The translations under genes and the position numbers were made by a program. This document shows positions 32,289 through 40,253 of a DNA stretch of 64,000 bases, in pieces. The stretch is from assembly GCF_000621605.1 (NCBI RefSeq), contig NZ_JHXX01000001.1, positions 124,001 through 188,000 on the forward strand, in the 5' to 3' direction. Each line of letters starts with the position of its first letter. Positions within the stretch are counted from its first letter, which is position 1. Under the pieces are notes generated by a model. It searched no databases. It saw nothing but the letters and a program-made list of their open reading frames with translations, and had not been told where the DNA came from. The stretch comes from Butyrivibrio sp. MC2021. Its GTDB lineage: Bacteria; Bacillota; Clostridia; Lachnospirales; Lachnospiraceae.

Positions 32289-32630
32289 ATGGCATCACTG
32301 GATATTTCACAACTTAGAAACGTGACCTCGAGGGTTGTCAGCAATGCTGAGAAGACCAACAGTAAGGTCTACAATGTGCTTGGCAAGGAAGAGGAAGGGA
32401 ATGATTCCTTCAAGTTTATCTTTGACCAGGCTGTTGAGAATATCAACACCACAAATGCATATTTATCAGATGCCGAGAATGAAGAGATAAAATGGGCCCT
32501 GGGCCAGACAGATAACACACATGATCTGTCTATTGCCCTTCAGAAAGCTCAGACAGCTCTTCAATATACCATCGCGGTCCGCGACCGCGCGCTTTCTGCA
32601 TACAGAGAATTAATTCAGATGCAGATCTGA
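32289..32630 (+). CDS. fliE: flagellar hook-basal body complex protein FliE
   Basis: FliE, 113 residues, the adaptor joining the MS-ring/export gate to the rod. The C-terminal half has the family pattern DLSIALQKAQTALQYTIAVRDRALSAYRELIQMQI. The start is ATG at 32289 eight bases after GGGAG; an in-frame TTG at 32274 overlaps that site and is rejected. It is followed by an unusually long 193-base spacer with several inverted repeats before fliF. Confidence 0.94.
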   Translation: MASLDISQLRNVTSRVVSNAEKTNSKVYNVLGKEEEGNDSFKFIFDQAVENINTTNAYLSDAENEEIKWALGQTDNTHDLSIALQKAQTALQYTIAVRDRALSAYRELIQMQI

Positions 32631-32647
32631 GCGATATAAGGACTGAG

Positions 32648-32799
32648 TAAATTCAAGGTTGTGCTCGCACAAATCGTTGAATTTATGATAGGACTGAACG
32701 GGCATGAGGAATAAAGGTATACGAGTTTATGAGCATACCGGGTTCCGAATGAATGTAGCATGGCGAGAATGCAGTGGAGCCATGCGGATATCGCGATAT
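32648..32799 (+). ncRNA. structured intercistronic region between fliE and fliF
   Basis: The 193 bases between fliE and fliF contain no plausible gene but several inverted repeats. TAAATTCAA/TTGAATTTA (32648-32656 with 32677-32685) encloses TTGTG/CACAA. GGTAT/ATACC (32716-32720 with 32735-32739) follows, then GCATGGC/GCCATGC (32758-32764 with 32779-32785), and a 12-bp palindrome ATATCGCGATAT (32788-32799) just before the GGGGAGGG ribosome site. An RNA element tuning fliF expression is a hypothesis; no known riboswitch core was recognised. Confidence 0.4.
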
Positions 32800-32823
32800 T
32801 ATACATTAGGGGAGGGAGAATAA

Positions 32824-34440
32824 ATGCCTGAAAGATTAAGGGCCATATGGCAAAAAATTCTCGATTGGTGGAATCAATTTACAGCCAGGCAGAAGACTTT
32901 GATAGTCGGCGCCGGGGCTGTTGTTCTGCTTACACTCATAATTCTGGTTACAGTGCTTAACCAGCCTCAATACGTTCCTTTGGTTAAGGCCAATTCCGCA
33001 AAGGAGGCCTCTGAGATCAAGGAACTTCTCGATGAAAATTCTGTCAATTACAAGATGTCAGATGACGGTATGGAATTCAGGGTTCTGAAGAAGGACCAGG
33101 GTACCACCAGTGTACTTTTGGGTGCCAATGATATTCAGGCCTATTCCTACAGTTTCGACAATGTTACCAACGGAGGCTTTTCCACAACCGAATCAGATAA
33201 GCAAAAGAAGTATGTAAGATACCTGGAGAGTACGCTGGCACAGGATTTTATTGCCAAATTCGACGCGGTCAAATCCGCTGAGGTCAAGCTCAATGTTCCT
33301 GATAATGACGGAACACTTATCGGAAACAAAGAAGAAGCTTCAGCCTGGGTCCTTCTTACTCTTGAAGATAATGCAGATTTTAACGAAGACAATGCAGCAT
33401 ACCTGGCAAGAGCCGTAGCTACTGCTGTTGGAAACAAAACCACCAACGGTATTACGATTCTTGATAATTCAGGAAACATGCTTTTTTCCGGAAGCGAAGA
33501 CGCAACAATAGCCGGTATGGCGAGCACCCAGCTTTCTCTTAAGGCCAAGGCTGAGCAGCTTGTTAAGTCAGAGGTTAAAAAGGTACTTCTCGGAACCAAG
33601 TTATACGACAATGTTGAGGTTGCCAGCAACCTGGTTATGGACTTTTCCAATGAGAAGGTAACCCAGCATGACTATACACCTGCTGAGGGACAGACTCAGG
33701 GTGTTCTCAGTCATGAGAGCATCTATAACGCTGAGAATGTCAACGGTGTGAACGGCATCCCCGGAACTGATTCCAATCAGGATGACGAGACTACCTATGT
33801 AACACAGGATAATACCAACTCAACATCCACCGTTACAGAAGAGACCAGAGATTATCTTCCCAACGAGAAGATCACCGTTACAGAGAATAACCCCGGTGCG
33901 GTTCAGTATGATAAATCCTCTATATCCGTTACAGCCATCAATTACGTTGTTAGAAAAGAAGAGGACTACAAGGCCGCTGAAAATAACAACATGACCTGGG
34001 ATGAATACAAGGTGGCCAATTCAGAGCCTGTCAAAGAAGATGTTCCCGAGGAAATGATAAATGTTGTAGCCAAGGCTACAGGTATTTCATCAGAAAATGT
34101 TGCCATGGCAGCATATACCGAATACATCTATTTCGACAGGACCGGTGCAAATATCACACTTACAGATATCCTGCAGATCGCAGTTATCCTTATTACTCTT
34201 GCACTTCTTGCCTTCATCGTTATCAGAAGTATGTGGGTATCCAAGAAGACAGAGGAAGAGCCGGAACCCGAGCCTCTTTCTGTTGAGCAGCTTCTTGAGT
34301 CACAGCCTGAAGAGGTTCTTGAGGATATCGAGATGGATACAGGATCCGAGACCAAGAGACTTATCGAGAAGTTTGTTGAAGAGAATCCTGAAGCCGCAGC
34401 GACGTTACTTCGTAACTGGCTCAACGAGGACTACGGCTAA
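32824..34440 (+). CDS. fliF: flagellar MS-ring protein FliF
   Basis: FliF, 538 residues, builds the membrane-supramembrane ring that houses the export gate. The first membrane segment is at ~24-44 and the second at ~442-470; between them are the ring-building motif domains (YVPLVKANSAKEASEIKELLDE, RYLESTLAQDFIAKFDAVKSAEVKLNVP). The C-terminal ~65 residues (ETKRLIEKFVEENPEAAATLLRNWLNEDYG) are the FliG-binding tail. Length is normal for the family. It has a strong GGGGAGGG site and is preceded by the structured spacer at 32648. Confidence 0.96.
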   Translation: MPERLRAIWQKILDWWNQFTARQKTLIVGAGAVVLLTLIILVTVLNQPQYVPLVKANSAKEASEIKELLDENSVNYKMSDDGMEFRVLKKDQGTTSVLLGANDIQAYSYSFDNVTNGGFSTTESDKQKKYVRYLESTLAQDFIAKFDAVKSAEVKLNVPDNDGTLIGNKEEASAWVLLTLEDNADFNEDNAAYLARAVATAVGNKTTNGITILDNSGNMLFSGSEDATIAGMASTQLSLKAKAEQLVKSEVKKVLLGTKLYDNVEVASNLVMDFSNEKVTQHDYTPAEGQTQGVLSHESIYNAENVNGVNGIPGTDSNQDDETTYVTQDNTNSTSTVTEETRDYLPNEKITVTENNPGAVQYDKSSISVTAINYVVRKEEDYKAAENNNMTWDEYKVANSEPVKEDVPEEMINVVAKATGISSENVAMAAYTEYIYFDRTGANITLTDILQIAVILITLALLAFIVIRSMWVSKKTEEEPEPEPLSVEQLLESQPEEVLEDIEMDTGSETKRLIEKFVEENPEAAATLLRNWLNEDYG

Positions 34441-34469
34441 TCTTAAATTACTATGTGGGGAGTTAAACT

Positions 34470-35510
34470 ATGGAACCAGTTGAAATGGAAGGTGGCGGCA
34501 CCTCCTTAATTGCCGATTTTACTGGAACGCAAAAAGCAGCTATTCTCCTGATCGCCCTCGGGCCGGAGAAATCATCTGCCATATTCAAACACCTTAAGGA
34601 TGAAGAAATCGAAGAGCTCACTCTGGAAATAGCCAATACCAGAAGCGTTACTTCTCAGATAAAAGAGGCTGTTCTTGAGGAGTTCTACGGTGTGTGCCTT
34701 GCTCAGCAGTATATTGCGGAAGGTGGTATCACCTATGCGAAAGAGCTTCTTGAAAAAGCCCTCGGTGAAGATAAGGCTCTCGACGTTATCAGTAAGCTCA
34801 CCGCATCTCTGCAGGTTAAGCCTTTCGAGTTTATCCGTAAGACTGAGCCTTCACAGATACTTACCTTCATTCAGGACGAGCACCCGCAGACTATCGCTCT
34901 TATTTTGTCCTACATGTCCCCGGCACAGAGTGCCCTTATCCTTTCAGCTATCCCGCCGGACAGACAGGCAGATGTTGCCAAACGTATAGCAGCCATGGAC
35001 AGAACAAGTCCGGATACCATAAAGGAAGTAGAAAAAGTGCTTGAATCTAAGCTTTCTTCTCTTGTAAACCAGGATTATACAATCGTCGGTGGTGTAGACG
35101 CTGTAGTAGAGATCCTCAATACTGTCGATCGTGCTACAGAGAAACATATCATGGAGACTCTGGAAATCGAAGAGCCGGAGCTTGCCGACGAGATCAGAAA
35201 GAAGATGTTCGTATTCGAAGACGTACTTCTTCTGGACGACAGATCAATTCAGCGTGTGCTGCGTGAAGTTGAGAACGCTGACCTTGGTCTTGCTCTTAAG
35301 GGTGCAACCGAGAACGTTCAGACAGCTATCTTCAACAACCTGTCTAAGCGTCTTGCAGCTATGATCAAGGAAGATATGGACTTCATGGGACCTGTACGTA
35401 TGAAGGATGTTGAAGAAGCACAGCAGAAGATCGTTAACGTTATCAGAAAGCTTGAGGATTCCGGCGAGATCGTAATCTCCAGAGGCGGAGGTGATGAGTT
35501 AGTTGTCTAA
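34470..35510 (+). CDS. fliG: flagellar motor switch protein FliG
   Basis: FliG, 346 residues, the rotor protein that contacts FliF, FliM and the stator. The N domain (TGTQKAAILLIALGPEKSSAIFKHL) binds FliF; the EHPQTIALILSYMSP motif of the middle domain binds FliM; the C domain carries the charged torque helix near VFEDVLLLDDRSIQRVLREVEN. An N-terminal leader of ~20 residues is a little longer than usual. The stop overlaps the TTG start of fliH by eight bases. Confidence 0.96.
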   Translation: MEPVEMEGGGTSLIADFTGTQKAAILLIALGPEKSSAIFKHLKDEEIEELTLEIANTRSVTSQIKEAVLEEFYGVCLAQQYIAEGGITYAKELLEKALGEDKALDVISKLTASLQVKPFEFIRKTEPSQILTFIQDEHPQTIALILSYMSPAQSALILSAIPPDRQADVAKRIAAMDRTSPDTIKEVEKVLESKLSSLVNQDYTIVGGVDAVVEILNTVDRATEKHIMETLEIEEPELADEIRKKMFVFEDVLLLDDRSIQRVLREVENADLGLALKGATENVQTAIFNNLSKRLAAMIKEDMDFMGPVRMKDVEEAQQKIVNVIRKLEDSGEIVISRGGGDELVV

Positions 35511-36396
35511 TCTTTTTAAAGGAATGTTCGTAAACTACGATAACAGTGAAGCCAGGGTTATTGACAGTAACGAGCTTGCCAATAAAAAAATTGAAGCCGC
35601 CAAGGAAGCCGAGATTCGTCGTCAGCGTGCGCAGATGGCCCAGGAAGAGGGCTATGAAGAAGGCTATGAGGGAGAGAATTTCATCCCCGGAATTGAGATG
35701 GAACAGCTTTCTCAGCTCACTGAAGACCAGAGCATGCTGGGAGATTTTTCCGAACCTCAGGAACCAACTGACAATCAGTTTGACATGGAAGCCATGCAGG
35801 CTGAGATAGACTTTAAGCTTCAGCAGGCCCAGGAACAGGCTGACATGATCATTCAGCAGGCCCATGCAGATGCGGAGCAGTTCAGACAGCAGGCCATGGA
35901 GCAGGGCCGACAGGAAGGCTATGAGGCCGGCTATCAGGAGGGTGTTGCCGCAGCAGAGGCTCTCAAGGAAGAAATCGAGAACCAGCGAGGGGACCTTGAG
36001 AAGGAATATCAACAGATAGTTGATGAGCTTGAGCCTGAGATGGTGGATGTCATAACTCAGATTTATGAGCATGTTTTCAACGTGGACCTCAGGGAAGATA
36101 AAGAGATAATACTTCATCTTCTCAAGAGCACCTTATCCAGGATAGAGCCCGGAAATAACCTTATAGTGCACGTTTCCTCCGATGATTATGACGAGATAAT
36201 GGATCACAAGGATGATATAGATGCTTGTATCACCTCACCAAATACCACCATGGAGATCATCGAGGATTCGCTTCTTAAGGAAAATGAGTGCATGATAGAA
36301 TCGGACAGTGGTGTATTTGATTGCAGTCTTGGCGTGGAACTGTCTGAAGTATCCAGAAAACTGAAACTCCTTTCTTTTGACAGAAAGAAGAGATAA
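35503..36396 (+). CDS. fliH: flagellar export apparatus protein FliH
   Basis: FliH/YscL-like, 297 residues, regulator of the FliI ATPase. Residues ~25-170 form a long acidic, Gln-rich helical region with GxxxG-like repeats (EEGYEEGYEGE, QGRQEGYEAGYQEG), and the C-terminal ~110 residues are the conserved FliI-binding domain (VHVSSDDYDEI, ESDSGVFDCSLGVELSEV). The TTG start at 35503 is preceded by GGAGGTG (35487-35493) within fliG. It is placed between fliG and fliI as in other flagellar clusters. Confidence 0.88.
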   Translation: MSNLFKGMFVNYDNSEARVIDSNELANKKIEAAKEAEIRRQRAQMAQEEGYEEGYEGENFIPGIEMEQLSQLTEDQSMLGDFSEPQEPTDNQFDMEAMQAEIDFKLQQAQEQADMIIQQAHADAEQFRQQAMEQGRQEGYEAGYQEGVAAAEALKEEIENQRGDLEKEYQQIVDELEPEMVDVITQIYEHVFNVDLREDKEIILHLLKSTLSRIEPGNNLIVHVSSDDYDEIMDHKDDIDACITSPNTTMEIIEDSLLKENECMIESDSGVFDCSLGVELSEVSRKLKLLSFDRKKR

Positions 36397-36397
36397 T

Positions 36398-37756
36398 ATG
36401 CTTAATTCTTCAATTGATCTGGGAAAATACAAAAAAATGCAAAACGCCCCATTTTATCGGATGTCCGGTAAAGTGGTCAATGTAATAGGCCTGACCATAG
36501 AGTCTGCAGGCCCTTCTGCCAAGCTTGGAGATATCTGTCTTATCTATCCCAAGAAAAAGGAAGACGATTCCTATACAGACAGAGTCGTTAGACCCTCAAT
36601 GGCAGAGGTTGTAGGCTTTAAGGACAACCATGTCCAGCTGATGCCCTATGAGAATATCAGCGGAATCGGCAACGGAAGTATCGTCGAGAACACTGATTCA
36701 CCCCTTAGAGTGAATGTGGGAGAGGGACTTCTTGGTAAGACCCTGGATGGTCTTGGCAGGATTGACGGAACCAGTTATGGTAAGGGCGTAGCCCTTGAAG
36801 GCGGTATTGCATATTCGGTTGAGAATCAGCCCCCGGATCCCATGACCAGGGATCCTATTTCTGATGTGTTATCCCTTGGTGTCAAGGCTGTTGACGGTCT
36901 TCTCACCGTTGGAAAGGGCCAGAGAATCGGAATCTTCGCGGGTTCCGGTGTTGGTAAATCTACACTTCTCGGTATGTTTGCCAGAAATACTCAGGCCGAT
37001 ATAAATGTTATTGCTCTTATAGGAGAGCGTGGAAGGGAAGTTCGTGAGTTCATTGAGCGAGATCTCGGAGAAGAAGGTATGAAGAGGTCCATCGTTGTCT
37101 GCGCAACTTCCGATAAGCCCGCCCTTGAGAGACTTAAGGCTGCCAAGACGGCAACCTCCATCGCGGAGTATTTCCGTGATAAGGGAAAAGATGTACTTCT
37201 TATGATGGATTCCCTTACCCGTTTTTCCATGGCCCAGAGAGAAATCGGTCTTGCCAGTGGAGAACCGCCTGTTTCCAGGGGATATCCGCCCAGTGTTTAC
37301 GCTGAGATGCCCAAGCTCCTTGAGAGAGCCGGCAGATCAAGAAGAGGTTCCATCACAGGTCTTTACACCGTCCTTGTAGACGGTGATGACATGAACGAGC
37401 CTATTACCGATACAGCCCGTGGTATTCTGGACGGACATATTGTTCTTAACCGTAAGCTTGCCCAGAAGAATCATTATCCCGCTATAGACGTGCTGGCATC
37501 CATTTCCAGATGTATGTCCGCCATTGCGGATCCTGAGCACAAAAAGGCTGCCGGCAAGCTTAAGAACGTTCTTGCCACATATAACGACGCCGAGGATCTT
37601 ATCAATATCGGTGCCTACAGGGCAGGGGCCAACAAGAACATTGACTATGCTGTATCCAAGATCGAGAGAGTAAATGCGTTTCTTTGTCAGGAAACGGACG
37701 AGAAGTTTTCCTTTGAACAGATAAGGGGCATGCTTCTTGACATTTTTAATGACTGA
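36398..37756 (+). CDS. fliI: flagellum-specific ATPase FliI
   Basis: FliI, 452 residues, hexameric ATPase related to F1-beta that energises flagellar protein export. Walker A GSGVGKST begins near residue 182, with GERGREVREF, the Walker B region VLLMMDSLTRF, and the arginine-containing YPPSVYAEMPKLLERAGR. The start is ATG at 36398, one base after the fliH stop; an in-frame TTG at 36377 is inside fliH and has no ribosome site. It works with FliH and FliJ encoded on either side. Confidence 0.96.
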   Translation: MLNSSIDLGKYKKMQNAPFYRMSGKVVNVIGLTIESAGPSAKLGDICLIYPKKKEDDSYTDRVVRPSMAEVVGFKDNHVQLMPYENISGIGNGSIVENTDSPLRVNVGEGLLGKTLDGLGRIDGTSYGKGVALEGGIAYSVENQPPDPMTRDPISDVLSLGVKAVDGLLTVGKGQRIGIFAGSGVGKSTLLGMFARNTQADINVIALIGERGREVREFIERDLGEEGMKRSIVVCATSDKPALERLKAAKTATSIAEYFRDKGKDVLLMMDSLTRFSMAQREIGLASGEPPVSRGYPPSVYAEMPKLLERAGRSRRGSITGLYTVLVDGDDMNEPITDTARGILDGHIVLNRKLAQKNHYPAIDVLASISRCMSAIADPEHKKAAGKLKNVLATYNDAEDLINIGAYRAGANKNIDYAVSKIERVNAFLCQETDEKFSFEQIRGMLLDIFND

Positions 37757-37772
37757 TCCAGGGTAATTGCCT

Positions 37773-38240
37773 ATGGCAAGATTTGTTTACAGAATGCAGA
37801 GCGTTCTGAATATCAAGCAAAAGACCGAAGGCCAGATCAAAATGGAATTTGCTGAGGCTCAGGCTGAGCTGAACAGGCAGATTGATATTCTGAACGAATA
37901 TGTTGATAGAAAAGAGAAGTATCTTCTTGAGGCGGAGGAGCTGAGAAATGCTGAGGTTCTCAAGCTTCAGGACATACTGGACAATCAGTATGCCACAGCC
38001 CAGATGGATTCCATGATCGTATCTCAGCTTCGCAATGTTAAAAAGGCTGAGGGCGAAGTAGAAAAAGTAAGAGTCCGCCTGGCAAGAGCCATACAGGAGA
38101 GAAAAATGCAGGAGACCTTAAGAGACAGAGCCTATGCCGAGTATCTTGAGGAAGAAAAGCAGGAAGAAGCTAAAGAGACCGATCAGAGAACCAGCTTTAC
38201 ATATACAAAACGACAGAGAGAAAATGCATCGGAGGAATAA
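37773..38240 (+). CDS. fliJ: flagellar export protein FliJ
   Basis: FliJ, 155 residues, almost wholly coiled coil, begins with the family's FVYRMQSVLNIKQKTEGQIK. It is the stalk-like subunit between FliI and FlhA and a chaperone escort. The start at ATG 37773 is nine bases after AGGG; the TTG at 37767 would add two residues. The stop directly abuts the next start. Confidence 0.88.
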   Translation: MARFVYRMQSVLNIKQKTEGQIKMEFAEAQAELNRQIDILNEYVDRKEKYLLEAEELRNAEVLKLQDILDNQYATAQMDSMIVSQLRNVKKAEGEVEKVRVRLARAIQERKMQETLRDRAYAEYLEEEKQEEAKETDQRTSFTYTKRQRENASEE

Positions 38241-39185
38241 ATGGCTGATTTAAAATCAATGGGGCAGGCACCGGAGGATCCGAAGGCTGCCAGAGCGAAA
38301 TTAAAGGCCGATAAAAAAGAATATCAGAAAAAGCTCAAGGAGCAGCGAAAAGAGCAAAAGGAAAAAGCCCAGGAATTTGCCGACAGAACCGCTGAGATCA
38401 ACGGTGATAATGCAGGCGGTTTTGCAACTATTGTTTTGACTTTCCTTATCGTTCTTATATGGCTGGCAATCATGGCCCTTCTTGTTAAGCTTGATGTGGG
38501 AGGCTTCGGTTCGGATATCCTGGCACCACTTATCAGAGATGTACCGTACCTTAATCTGATCCTGCCGGATAAAACAAAGGAGCAGGCGCAGACACAGACT
38601 GAAGATATATCAGATTACAGCTCTGAGGGTTCTTCCTCCGGGATCAGTAGCATAGAGGAAGCCAATGCATATATAAAAAAGCTTGAGAAGACTCTTCAGA
38701 GTGAGATGGAACAAAACAGCAGCTATGCTTCAACAATAGAAAAGCTGGAAGCAGAGGTGGCAAGACTCGAGCCCTTCGAGAAACAACAGAAGGAATTCTA
38801 TGAGGAGAGAGCAAGTTTTTACAGCAGCATTGTTTACGGAGAGGGTTCTCCTGATCCGGCTGCATTTGCCTCTTATTATGAGATGATAGATCCTGAGACT
38901 GCAGAAAAAATCTACAAGCAGATCAAAATGGATGAGCTGGACGAAGCTGCCATTGAGGCATTTGCCAAGACCTATTCGGGAATGAAGGCCAAGCAGTGTG
39001 CAACTATTTTTGATGAAATGGTGGCTGAAAATCAGATTGAGCTTGTGGCAAGGATCCTTGCGCAGATGTCTGTGGAAAACAGAGGAGATGTCCTTGCAGC
39101 CATGGAGAAGGCTAACGCAGCCAAGCTGACACAGCTTCTTGAGCCCAATGCTCTTGAGCAGAAATCCACAAAAGTAACAGGTTGA
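38241..39185 (+). CDS. ylxF: YlxF/MotE-like flagellar protein with MgtE-N-type domain
   Basis: A 314-residue membrane protein: a basic N-terminal helix (1-~50), one membrane segment (~63-87), a coiled coil (~130-190), and a C-terminal helical domain (~200-300) resembling the MgtE N domain (YEMIDPETAEKIYKQI, CATIFDEM, ARILAQMSVENRGDVLAAM). The same arrangement and position after fliJ are seen in Bacillus ylxF and MotE-type proteins, some of which act as motility chaperones. The N-terminal extension is longer than in Bacillus. The start abuts the fliJ stop with GGAGG upstream. A terminator follows, ending the first flagellar unit. Confidence 0.78.
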   Translation: MADLKSMGQAPEDPKAARAKLKADKKEYQKKLKEQRKEQKEKAQEFADRTAEINGDNAGGFATIVLTFLIVLIWLAIMALLVKLDVGGFGSDILAPLIRDVPYLNLILPDKTKEQAQTQTEDISDYSSEGSSSGISSIEEANAYIKKLEKTLQSEMEQNSSYASTIEKLEAEVARLEPFEKQQKEFYEERASFYSSIVYGEGSPDPAAFASYYEMIDPETAEKIYKQIKMDELDEAAIEAFAKTYSGMKAKQCATIFDEMVAENQIELVARILAQMSVENRGDVLAAMEKANAAKLTQLLEPNALEQKSTKVTG

Positions 39186-39213
39186 TTGATCATAATATAA
39201 GTTCAATATTCGG

Positions 39214-39256
39214 AAGCTCCGATGAAATAGTAAAACTATTTTGGCGGAGCTTTTTA
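39214..39256 (+). terminator. rho-independent terminator ending the first flagellar unit
   Basis: Arms AAGCTCCG (39214-39221) and CGGAGCTT (39245-39252) enclose a second perfect pairing AAATAGT/ACTATTT, and are followed by TTTTTAA. It separates ylxF from the inserted araC/GH16 pair. Confidence 0.88.
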
Positions 39257-39318
39257 ATTGTTTATTCGGTCGGTTTTAATTGTATCGTCGGCAGGATGTG
39301 AGACAGCTCTTTTTTGAC

Positions 39319-40089
39319 TTAAACAGCATCAATATTTTCGTCTGTATTTATCTGCCATCCGGTGCCATAATACTGACTTCGGTACTTCTTGGGCGTCATG
39401 CCGGTTTCTTCTCTGAAAATCTTAATGAAGTGACTCTGGGAAGAAAAAGAGAGATAGGAAGAAATCTCAACAAGTGAAATCTGGCTGTAGCGTAGCATGT
39501 TTTTGGCCTTATCTATCTTGGATTTCCGGATATAATCGCTGACGGATATATCCATTTCACTTTTGAATATCCTTGAGATATAGCTTACTGATTTGCCGAT
39601 GTGGTCTGCTATATCCTCAATGGTTATTCTGTCTTTAATATGGGTATGAATGAAACTCAGGCTGTCAGAAACCGGTTTGGAAAGGGCTTTTGTCTTTTTT
39701 AGCTTGGCCATTTTCTTGGTATAGTCCTGGATCATCTTGTTGTGAAGAAGCTCAACCTCTTTTTCTGTCTGAATATAATCAAGCTGGCTTATATAGTAGT
39801 CGCTGAGCCTGAAGGCAACCTCCATATCCATTCCGCTGTCTATGCATATCCTTGACATGATGGCAGCTGTAACTACGAAATGATACTTAAGGTTAAGAAC
39901 AGGGTATTTTGACAGAACTCCGACACCATCTTTATCAAGAAAGCGATGCTGTCTGCAGTTTTCCATGATGGCATCGATGTCTCCGCCTGCAACCTGGCTG
40001 TAGAACAGCAGCTCATCATTTTGCTGCCTGTGAACAAAATCTTCATCATTTCCTAAAATTTCATTGTTTGAAAAAATTCCGTAAGCCAT
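39319..40089 (-). CDS. AraC-family transcriptional regulator
   Basis: About 256 residues, the only protein gene on the minus strand. The C-terminal ~100 residues hold two helix-turn-helix motifs of the AraC/XylS type (ITIEDIADHIGKSVSYISRIFK and LVEISSYLSFSSQSHFIKIFREETGMTPKKYR). The N-terminal ~150 residues are a helical domain, not a cupin, with HRFLDKDGVGVLSKYPVLNLKYHFVV, as in other Lachnospiraceae regulators. The start at 40089 has AAGGAT upstream; an ATG at 40131 would add 14 residues. It is divergent from the GH16 gene, which it probably controls. It sits inside the flagellar cluster. The inducer is unknown. Confidence 0.87.
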   Translation of the reverse strand: MAYGIFSNNEILGNDEDFVHRQQNDELLFYSQVAGGDIDAIMENCRQHRFLDKDGVGVLSKYPVLNLKYHFVVTAAIMSRICIDSGMDMEVAFRLSDYYISQLDYIQTEKEVELLHNKMIQDYTKKMAKLKKTKALSKPVSDSLSFIHTHIKDRITIEDIADHIGKSVSYISRIFKSEMDISVSDYIRKSKIDKAKNMLRYSQISLVEISSYLSFSSQSHFIKIFREETGMTPKKYRSQYYGTGWQINTDENIDAV

Positions 40090-40204
40090 AATAACATCCT
40101 TTTTGTCAAAATCATGTCTAGATTGTAACATAAAATGTCAAGAATATGTTATTTTTTCACTTCATTTGATATATGTTTCGTAAATCTGATGATAGTATAT
40201 TCCA

Positions 40205-40218
40205 TGTTCGAAAGAACA
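40205..40218 (+). promoter_or_regulatory. hairpin in the GH16 leader
   Basis: TGTTC-GAAA-GAACA: a 5-bp stem with a GNRA tetraloop in the divergent araC/GH16 spacer, about 35 bases before the GH16 start. The spacer is A+T-rich; I could not assign a clear promoter on either strand, which would fit activator dependence. Confidence 0.35.
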
Positions 40219-40253
40219 AATAATTGTTGTTTTGTACAAAAGGGAGAATGGGT

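Noticed and set aside
35443..36117. 224-residue minus-strand frame opposite fliH
   Set aside because: A Leu-rich shadow of the Glu/Gln-rich fliH coding strand, with no independent support.
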